From positions 1-64,000 of the forward strand of contig CAZTFF010000022.1 in assembly GCA_964612485.1 (NCBI GenBank): a stretch of DNA of 64,000 nucleotides, written 5' to 3'. A program made the translations under genes and the position numbers. Positions 58,250-64,000 of the stretch are shown piece after piece. Under the pieces are notes generated by a model. It had not been told where the DNA came from, did not search any database, and saw only the letters and a list, made by a program, of their open reading frames with translations. Position 1 is the first letter of the stretch. The number at the start of each line of letters is the position of its first letter. The DNA is from JAFGNV01 sp964612485 (GTDB taxonomy: Bacteria > Chloroflexota > Anaerolineae > 4572-78 > J111).

Positions 58250-58912
58250 ATGAAGAACACCATCAATATTCCCAAAGGTCGAATTGTAGATTTGACCCAC
58301 ACCCTTTACCCCTACAAAGAGCAATATACCCTCGAAGTTTCCCGCCGGGACGAGCGGCAGGGGGCAGAAGGGGATATTATGTGTACGCTTTATATGTGGT
58401 CTCACGTGGGCACGCACGTTGAAGCACCGCTGCACTTTCTCACCGATGGCGGCGATACGGCCAGCCTGTCGATTGAACAGTTGATGGGGCCGGCGCTGGT
58501 GCTCGATTTCCGCGATAAAGGTGTCAGCGAACCGATCACGCTGGAAGATATGCAGGCCGCGGGAGATATTGAAATAGGCGACCGGATTTTGACCATGACG
58601 GGCCGCCATACCCAATACCGCACCCCGGCCTCGCATGACCGGCCTTACATTACCGAAGAGGCGATGCGCTGGCTGGTGGAAGACCGCCGGATCAACTGCC
58701 TGGGCACCGACAGCTCCGGTTTTGAAGTGCGCGGCGTGGACCACCATCCCAATCATCGCCTGTTGACCCACGCCGGTATCCCGGTGATCGAGTGTATGAA
58801 CAACCTGGATCAACTGCAACAGCAGCGTATTTTTCTGGTGGCACTGCCCTGGCCGGTAGTTGGTCTGGACGCCTGCCCGGTGCGGGCCATTGCCATCGAG
58901 CCGGAGGAATAA
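58250..58912 (+). CDS. cyclase-family metal-dependent hydrolase
   Basis: 220 residues. The metal site HVGTHVEAPLHF fits the HxGTHxDxPxH cyclase (kynurenine formamidase-like) motif, and HHPNHRLL plus IPVIECMNNLDQL complete the family. It is a hydrolase of amides or esters and could act as a second lactonase in a sugar-acid branch; that is inference. GAAAGG precedes the ATG. Confidence 0.82.
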   Translation: MKNTINIPKGRIVDLTHTLYPYKEQYTLEVSRRDERQGAEGDIMCTLYMWSHVGTHVEAPLHFLTDGGDTASLSIEQLMGPALVLDFRDKGVSEPITLEDMQAAGDIEIGDRILTMTGRHTQYRTPASHDRPYITEEAMRWLVEDRRINCLGTDSSGFEVRGVDHHPNHRLLTHAGIPVIECMNNLDQLQQQRIFLVALPWPVVGLDACPVRAIAIEPEE

Positions 58913-58913
58913 C

Positions 58914-59615
58914 GTGGTGGCCCAGCCTCGAAAAAATACAGGACTCCGGTTGGGCGCGGCCTTGTTCAATGGCGACCACGGTCGGTTGGCTGAAGAAGTG
59001 GCCCGCCTGGAAGCGGCGGGTCTCGACTTTATCCATCTGGATGTTTTTGACGGCTATTTTGTCTCGGACCTGGGATTTCCGCCGCGCACTATCGCCGCGC
59101 TGCGGCCCCTCACCGATTTGCCGTTTGAGGTGCATCTGGGCGCGGTCGATCCGCTGCGCTTTGTGCCACATCTGGTCGAGGCCGGGGCCGATCTGATCGT
59201 CTTTCATCTTGAAAGCGTGGCCATGCTGTACGAGGCCATCTTCAAAGTGCGGGAGCATCAGGTGAACGTGGGGCTGGTGGTCACGCTGGGTACGCCGCTG
59301 GCGGCGCTGGAGCCGGTTATTACCCAAATCGATGCGGTGTTGCTGCTCTCGCGGGTAACGGGCGAGGGTGCGCGGGGGGCTTCGTTTGATCCTTTGGTGC
59401 TTCCCCGGCTGCGGGCCGTGCGGGAGATGGTTGATGCTGCCGGCGCGACGGTTGATATTCAGGTGGCCGGCGGGGTCAAACGAGAGCATATTCCCGATTT
59501 GGTTGCTGCCGGAGCGACCACCCTGGCCATGGGCGGCGGACTTTACAAAGTGCCGGATATGGCTCAGGAAGTAATCGAAATAAGAAAATTGTCCCAACGT
59601 CGGTATTTCAAATGA
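58914..59615 (+). CDS. ribulose-phosphate 3-epimerase-like protein lacking one catalytic Asp
   Basis: 233 residues. FIHLDVFDGYFVSDLGFPP matches HxDVMDGhFVPN, and FEVHLGAVDP matches the VHLM metal-binding His region. The second catalytic/metal Asp, in the usual VDGGv, is absent because the sequence reads VQVAGGVKREH-like (QVAGGVK). It may epimerise poorly, use another acid or have another function. GGAGGAAT precedes the two GTG codons; 58914 is taken as start. Confidence 0.75.
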   Translation: MVAQPRKNTGLRLGAALFNGDHGRLAEEVARLEAAGLDFIHLDVFDGYFVSDLGFPPRTIAALRPLTDLPFEVHLGAVDPLRFVPHLVEAGADLIVFHLESVAMLYEAIFKVREHQVNVGLVVTLGTPLAALEPVITQIDAVLLLSRVTGEGARGASFDPLVLPRLRAVREMVDAAGATVDIQVAGGVKREHIPDLVAAGATTLAMGGGLYKVPDMAQEVIEIRKLSQRRYFK

Positions 59616-59636
59616 TTTGGAGTGGTGTTGATAGTG

Positions 59637-59706
59637 ATGGGTGAGGAGTAAGGACTGAGGAGGTCAAGCGGCTCATTCGTCGTTCCTCACTCCTCATTCG
59701 TCATCT
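59637..59706. repeat. GAGGAGTAAGGA/TCCTCACTCCTC inverted repeat
   Basis: GATGGGTGAGGAGTAAGGA on the left and TCCTCACTCCTCATTCGTC on the right are near complements. The short arms and intergenic position mark it as a dispersed palindrome between the epimerase and dehydrogenase genes. Confidence 0.5.
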
Positions 59707-59727
59707 CCACCATAAGGAGCTAACATT

Positions 59728-60774
59728 ATGTCGAAAAAAACAGAAACGTTGCGGTTTGGTGTCATCGGCTGCGGTTTCTGGGCCAAAACTCAGTTACACG
59801 CGTGGCGTGAGATCGAAGATGTAGAATTGGTAGCCGTTTGTGATATTGATGCGGCCAAAGCAGAGCAGACAGCTCGAGAATTTGGGGCGCCTGCCGTTTA
59901 TACCGATGCCGAAGCAATGTTAGGCCAAGAATCACTTGATTTTGTGGATATTGTCACCACCCCGCCCAGCCATCGACCCTTGGTTGAGTTGGCCGCCGGC
60001 CACGGGCTGGATGTGATCTGCCAGAAACCCATCGCCTGGTCTTTAGACGATGCGCGGGCCATGGTTGAGGCTTGCCGGACGGCGGCGGTCACGTTTATGG
60101 TCCACGAGAATTGGCGCTGGCAATCTCCCCTGCGCGAGATAAAACGGCTGCTGGACGACGGCACAATTGGCCGGCCTTTTTTCGGCCGCATCAGTTTTCG
60201 GTCTGATTTTGATCCCTTTGCCGGGCAAGCCTGGCTGCGGGAAACACCCCGCTTTGTCATCATTGAGTCGGGCACGCACCAGCTTGATGTAGCCCGCTTC
60301 CTGTTTGGCGAAGCCTCGGCGCTGTTTTGCCAGACCACGCGCATTAATCCCGCCATCAAAGGCGAGGATGTGGCCACAATTATGATGACCATGGATGAGA
60401 TGACGTGCCTTGTGGATTTGAGTTTTGCCACGGCGACCGAACATCAAACATTTCCCCAGACATTTGTCACCATCGAAGGGCCGGACGGCGTCATTCGCCT
60501 GGGAGCCGATTACCAACTGCAACTCATTCGTTCCGGCTCGATGGAAGTTCGTACCTTGCCCGACCCGGAACATGCCTGGACCGACCGCCCCTGGCACGTG
60601 ATGCAAGATAGCGCCCTGAAAATCCAGCAGCATTGGGTCGAATGCCTGCGCGCCGGCCAAACGCCGGAGACAACCGGTGAGGACAACCTGCGAACGTTGG
60701 AATTGGTGCTGGGCGCGTACGAGTCGGCAGAGAAAAAAGAAGCCTACCATCCTCTTATCCCTCAAGGAGTTTAA
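59728..60774 (+). CDS. Gfo/Idh/MocA-family NAD(P) dehydrogenase, apiose-dehydrogenase candidate
   Basis: 348 residues. The Rossmann start is FGVIGCGFWAKTQLHAW, and ICQKPIAWSLDDARAM holds the Lys of the EKP motif. MVHENWRWQSPLREIKRLLDDG and SGTHQLDVARFLFGE carry the catalytic Asp/His region (GxHxxD). It resembles D-apiose dehydrogenase ApsD as I recall that family and would supply apionolactone to the lactonase at 55182. AAGGAG precedes the ATG. Confidence 0.78.
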   Translation: MSKKTETLRFGVIGCGFWAKTQLHAWREIEDVELVAVCDIDAAKAEQTAREFGAPAVYTDAEAMLGQESLDFVDIVTTPPSHRPLVELAAGHGLDVICQKPIAWSLDDARAMVEACRTAAVTFMVHENWRWQSPLREIKRLLDDGTIGRPFFGRISFRSDFDPFAGQAWLRETPRFVIIESGTHQLDVARFLFGEASALFCQTTRINPAIKGEDVATIMMTMDEMTCLVDLSFATATEHQTFPQTFVTIEGPDGVIRLGADYQLQLIRSGSMEVRTLPDPEHAWTDRPWHVMQDSALKIQQHWVECLRAGQTPETTGEDNLRTLELVLGAYESAEKKEAYHPLIPQGV

Positions 60775-60775
60775 A

Positions 60776-61738
60776 ATGACAGATTCCAAATGGCGGGTTC
60801 TGATTGGCTCACGTTCGTTTGGCAAAGCCATCCCCGACCACATCACTCAACTTGAAGAAGCCGGCTGTGAGGTTATCCGCAATGCCGTAGGCCGAGCTTA
60901 TCGCGCGGCTGAATTGATGGAGGTGCTGCCCACCATGGACGCCATCATCACCGGCACCGATGAACTGACCGCCGATGTCATCAACGCCGCCGACCGTCTT
61001 AAAACCATTGCCAAGCACGGCGTTGGGCTAGAAACGATTGATTTGGACGCGGCCCGCGCGCGCGGCATCGTGGTCAGCGCCACGCCGGGCGCGATTCACG
61101 ATACGGTGGCCGATTTAACCCTGGCCCTGCTGCTGGCCGCGGCCCGGAAAATTGTCCCGGCCCATCTGAGCACTCGGGAAGGTTTGTGGAAACCGCTGTT
61201 TGGCATGGAACTGCGCGACAAAGTATTGGGCATTGTGGGGCTGGGGCGCATTGGCAAAGCCGTGTGCATCCGGGCGCAGGCGTTTGGCATGCAAGTAATT
61301 GCTTACGATCCCTATCCCGATGATGCCTTTGCCGCCGAGCATCAGGTCACTTATGTTCCCCTGGCCGAGTTGTTGGCCGCCTCTGATGTGGTATCGTTGC
61401 ACGCGCCGGCAGAAGATACCGGTGGCGCGCTGATTGGAGCCGCCGAGTTGGAAACGATGAAGCCAACGGCCATTCTGATCAACACGGCGCGGGGCCAACT
61501 GGTGGATGAAGAGGCCCTGGCCGCGGCGCTCCGCCAGGAAAAACTGGCCGGTGCCGGGCTGGACGCTTTTGTTAATGAGCCGCCGGTAGGCAGCCCGCTT
61601 TTGGCGTTGGAAAATGTGGTTCTCACCCCTCACATCGGCGGGCGCACCCTGGACGGCCAGCGCCGTATGGGCGAAATGGTGATCGAAAACTGCCTGCGCG
61701 CCTTGCGCGACGAGCCGCCGTTGCATCAGGTGAAATAA
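60776..61738 (+). CDS. D-isomer-specific 2-hydroxyacid dehydrogenase
   Basis: 320 residues. NAD motif VLGIVGLGRIGKAV, catalytic Arg in INTARGQLVDEEAL, Glu in AGLDAFVNEPP and His in VLTPHIGGRT. Phosphoglycerate-dehydrogenase-like length without an ACT domain. It interconverts 2-hydroxy and 2-oxo acids such as glycerate/hydroxypyruvate or a sugar acid. ATG 60776 has AAGGAG upstream. Confidence 0.88.
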   Translation: MTDSKWRVLIGSRSFGKAIPDHITQLEEAGCEVIRNAVGRAYRAAELMEVLPTMDAIITGTDELTADVINAADRLKTIAKHGVGLETIDLDAARARGIVVSATPGAIHDTVADLTLALLLAAARKIVPAHLSTREGLWKPLFGMELRDKVLGIVGLGRIGKAVCIRAQAFGMQVIAYDPYPDDAFAAEHQVTYVPLAELLAASDVVSLHAPAEDTGGALIGAAELETMKPTAILINTARGQLVDEEALAAALRQEKLAGAGLDAFVNEPPVGSPLLALENVVLTPHIGGRTLDGQRRMGEMVIENCLRALRDEPPLHQVK

Positions 61739-61768
61739 TAACCTTATCACACTCAAAGGAGAGTTTTT

Positions 61769-62623
61769 ATGACGGGTTCCTCTATTCTTGAACGGCTTTT
61801 TTCGCTGAAGGGCAAAAGTGTCTTGTTGACCGGCGCTTCCGGCGGAATCGGCCAGGTGCTGGCGGTGGCGCTGGCCGAGGCCGGGGCCACCATCGGCGTG
61901 CATGGCCGCGACGAAGCCCGCATCCAAAAAACTTGCGATCTGGTTGAAGCTGCCGGCGAGCAGGCCGTCCCTCTGACCGGTGATCTGAGCCGGGTTGACG
62001 ATTGCCACGATTTGGTTACGCGGGCCAATGAAGGGCTGGGGCGGCTGGACATCCTCATCAACTGCGCCGCCACCAACCGCCGCAAACCCATTGTCGAAGT
62101 GACGGAAGATGATTTTGACGCGGTGATGGCCGTCAACCTGCGCAGCATCTACTTTTTGAGCCAGGCGGCCTATCCGCTGATGCGGGAGCAGGGCGGCGGC
62201 AAGATCATCCACATCGGCTCGATCAATATCTTTTACGGCCTGGATACGGTTTCGCTCTACGGCTTGACCAAGGGCGGCATGGCCCAGTTAACCAAGGTGA
62301 TGGCCGTGGAGTGGGCGCAGGACAATGTCCAGATCAATTGCGTAACCCCCGGTTATTTCCTCACCGCGTTGTCTCGACCCCTGTGGGAAGATGAAAAAAA
62401 GGCGCGCTGGTTTCGGAGCCGAATCCCGGTGCGGCGGCCCGGCCAACCGGACGAATTGGTTGGAACGATCCTGCTGCTGGCCTCTGATGCGTCATCCTAC
62501 ATCAACGGCCAGAATATTGTGGTGGATGGTGGATTTCTGGCCGGCGGATCGTGGCATCGGGATGAAACCTGGTCGGACGAAACCCTGCCCGATCCACTGA
62601 AAAAAGAGAATTGGTTTGGATAG
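61769..62623 (+). CDS. short-chain dehydrogenase/reductase 1
   Basis: 284 residues. TGASGGIGQVLAVALA binds the cofactor, and NCAA occupies the NNAG position. Ser in HIGSINIF and the YGLTKGG pair (Tyr-x3-Lys) are catalytic. The extended C-terminus (SWHRDETWSDETLPD) is longer than average. Likely a ketose or sugar-acid reductase. AAAGGAGAG precedes the ATG. Confidence 0.88.
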   Translation: MTGSSILERLFSLKGKSVLLTGASGGIGQVLAVALAEAGATIGVHGRDEARIQKTCDLVEAAGEQAVPLTGDLSRVDDCHDLVTRANEGLGRLDILINCAATNRRKPIVEVTEDDFDAVMAVNLRSIYFLSQAAYPLMREQGGGKIIHIGSINIFYGLDTVSLYGLTKGGMAQLTKVMAVEWAQDNVQINCVTPGYFLTALSRPLWEDEKKARWFRSRIPVRRPGQPDELVGTILLLASDASSYINGQNIVVDGGFLAGGSWHRDETWSDETLPDPLKKENWFG

Positions 62624-62642
62624 CCAGAAAAAGGAGAGACTA

Positions 62643-63419
62643 TTGAGCCTGACAGGAAAAGTAGCGTTAGTCACCGGCGCCAGCCGGGGGATTGGATTGG
62701 AAATTGCCCGCCACCTGGCCGGGCAGGGTATGAAAGTGATTTTGAACGCGCGCTCGGAGGGGATCAAGCAGGAGGCTGAGTCGCTGCGAGAGGCGGGCCT
62801 TGAAGCCGGCGCTTATGTGGCCGACATCAGCCAAAAATCTGAGGTGCAGGCGATGTTTGCCTGGGTAGAAAAAGAATGGGGGCCGCTCTGGCTGCTGGTC
62901 AACAACGCCGGGCTGCTGCGCACCGGCCCCACCGCCGAACTCAGCGAAGCGGATTGGGACGATTGTTTTGCCGTGGATGCCAAGGGCGTTTTTCTATGTT
63001 CCCAGGCCGCCATTCAACAGATGGTTCCGGGCGGCGGGGGACGGATCGTAAACATTTCCTCCATCGCCGGGGTTATCGTGCGCACGGCGCAGATTGGGTA
63101 CTCTTCGGCCAAGGCTGCCGTGAACCATTTTTCGCGTTGCCTGGCGGTTGAAATGGCGCCGCACGGCATCACCGTGAACTGCATTTGCCCCGGCATGACC
63201 TGGACGGAAATGTTGGAAACATCGGCGGTGGAACGCAATTTGGATCTAGAGGCAATGATCGCCCTGATTCCGGCGGGCCATATGGCCGATCCCCAGGATC
63301 ACGCCCATTTGGTGGCCTATTTTGCCTCGGAGGAGGCCGGCCACGTGACCGGGCAGGTTGTTTGCGTGGATGGTGGCCAGAGCCAGTTCCATCCATTGAC
63401 GGCCCAAAGAATTGATTGA
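62643..63419 (+). CDS. short-chain dehydrogenase/reductase 2 (TTG start)
   Basis: 258 residues. TGASRGIGLEIARHLAG, LVNNAGLL, SSIAGV and YSSAKAA form the SDR set. AAGGAG lies 6 nt before TTG 62643. The upstream TTG at 62616 would overlap the preceding gene and has no site. It shares the family with SDR 1 but is not close enough to call a recent copy. Confidence 0.85.
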   Translation: MSLTGKVALVTGASRGIGLEIARHLAGQGMKVILNARSEGIKQEAESLREAGLEAGAYVADISQKSEVQAMFAWVEKEWGPLWLLVNNAGLLRTGPTAELSEADWDDCFAVDAKGVFLCSQAAIQQMVPGGGGRIVNISSIAGVIVRTAQIGYSSAKAAVNHFSRCLAVEMAPHGITVNCICPGMTWTEMLETSAVERNLDLEAMIALIPAGHMADPQDHAHLVAYFASEEAGHVTGQVVCVDGGQSQFHPLTAQRID

Positions 63420-63452
63420 TCCCGTAAGGTCAAGCAGACCAGGAGGTTCTTG

Positions 63453-64000
63453 ATGAAAGCGTTGGTAAAAGAAAAAGCCGGTCCCGGTTTGTCTTTGATG
63501 GATATCGATGTGCCCCAAATTGAGCGCGGCGACGACTTGCAATTCAAGGTGGAATATTGCGCCATCTGCGTGGGCGAAACCAAGGTTTACGATTGGAACG
63601 AATGGGCCGCCGCCGACACCACCTTGGAACTGCCCACTGTTTTGGGGCACGAGGTGGCCGCAGTGGTCACCGAGGTGGGGCGCGACGTCACCCAGTTCAA
63701 GCCCGGCGACCGGATCACGGTAGACCCGCTGATTTATTGCGGCCACTGCGAGGTTTGCCGCCAGGGGTACACCAATATGTGCCTGGAACGGGAAATCTAC
63801 GGCAAGCGCCGGGGCGCATTCGCCGAGTTTGCCGTGCTGCCGGAGCGCGTCATCTGTAAACTGCCCGATAATGTGAGTATGGAAGAGGGCGCGCTGCTGG
63901 AAAACCTGGGTATCGCGGTGCATGCGGTTGAGGTGGAACGCCACGACCCCGGCGATACGGCGGTGGTCATTGGCTGCGGCCCCATCGGAGTGATGGCGGC
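63453..64000 (+). CDS. MDR zinc dehydrogenase, truncated by window end
   Basis: The first 182 residues are visible, and AGGAGGT precedes the ATG. Catalytic cysteine region CAICVGETKVY (the usual GxCGTD loop altered), LGHEVAAVVTEVG, structural zinc lobe YCGHCEVCRQGYTNMC and the start of the NAD motif VVIGCGPIGVMA. It resembles threonine/sorbitol dehydrogenases. The frame is open to the last base, so the gene continues outside. Confidence 0.85.
   Translation, partial: MKALVKEKAGPGLSLMDIDVPQIERGDDLQFKVEYCAICVGETKVYDWNEWAAADTTLELPTVLGHEVAAVVTEVGRDVTQFKPGDRITVDPLIYCGHCEVCRQGYTNMCLEREIYGKRRGAFAEFAVLPERVICKLPDNVSMEEGALLENLGIAVHAVEVERHDPGDTAVVIGCGPIGVMA

Overview
The window most likely comes from a member of the Chloroflexota (Anaerolineae/Caldilineae-like). 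This rests on gene content, not on a marker gene. It holds a fused NuoBCD plus NuoI, a complete V/A-type ATPase operon, a DUF2079 membrane protein, a DUF2089/SHOCT regulatory trio, and a large carbohydrate island with a CUT1-type ABC transporter lacking its own ATPase. GC content is moderate to high in genes, and the gaps are AT-rich and carry many inverted repeats.

Layout. 1-360: two tRNA-Ala genes (GGC, truncated by the window edge; CGC) embedded in AT-rich inverted repeats. 361-1992 (minus): moaA and a cysteine-bearing HTH regulator. 2106-6637: promoter, structured leader, nuoBCD triple fusion, nuoI fused to a DUF4332-like domain, and a small DUF1858-type protein. 6755-9136: DUF2079 glycosyltransferase-like membrane protein. 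9387-19686: V/A-ATPase operon in the order H-C-I'-I-K-F-E-A-(zinc ribbon)-B-D, with two unusual extra genes: a soluble paralogue of the subunit I N-terminal half, and an IS1595-type zinc-ribbon protein. A PRC-barrel protein follows. 20448-22667: arsenic operon arsR-arsM-CMD selenoprotein-arsN2 with a strong terminator. The third gene has an in-frame TGA in a CxxU motif followed by a SECIS-like hairpin. 22774-24144 (minus): DUF2089 regulator and two SHOCT-like proteins.

24502-63999 is a roughly 39-kb carbohydrate region. A 2-oxoacid dehydrogenase operon (E2, fused E1 alpha-beta, E3; minus strand) diverges from a LacI-controlled operon (split transketolase, ribokinase-like kinase, two RpiB-like isomerases). 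A SorC-family regulator follows. Its promoter and the E2-E1-E3 promoter carry a near-identical 16-bp palindrome in the identical position, so the two are probably co-regulated. Downstream come a COG4091/SAF oxidoreductase, several zinc and other dehydrogenases, a fucose/arabinose isomerase-like enzyme, a Tat lipoprotein sugar-binding protein with two permeases, a divergent GroEL-like chaperonin with an Asp-box propeller protein, a TIM-barrel isomerase, a SIS isomerase, an FGGY kinase, an aldo/keto reductase, a class II aldolase, a D-apionate-lactonase-like protein, a GHMP kinase, a cyclase-family hydrolase, an RPE-like epimerase, a Gfo/Idh/MocA dehydrogenase, a hydroxyacid dehydrogenase, two SDRs and a truncated MDR dehydrogenase.

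How it fits together. The Gfo/Idh/MocA dehydrogenase plus the lactonase (oxidative branch), and the TIM-barrel isomerase, FGGY kinase and split transketolase (phosphorylative branch), match the toolkit described for the branched pentose D-apiose. I infer that the island degrades apiose or a related plant-derived uncommon sugar and feeds triose/pentose phosphates and 2-oxoacids into the dehydrogenase complex. The substrate is not proven by sequence. The strongest candidates for new biology are the selenoprotein in the arsenic operon, the chaperonin lacking both catalytic aspartates inside a sugar-uptake operon, the shared SorC-operator architecture, and the extra subunits of the ATPase operon.
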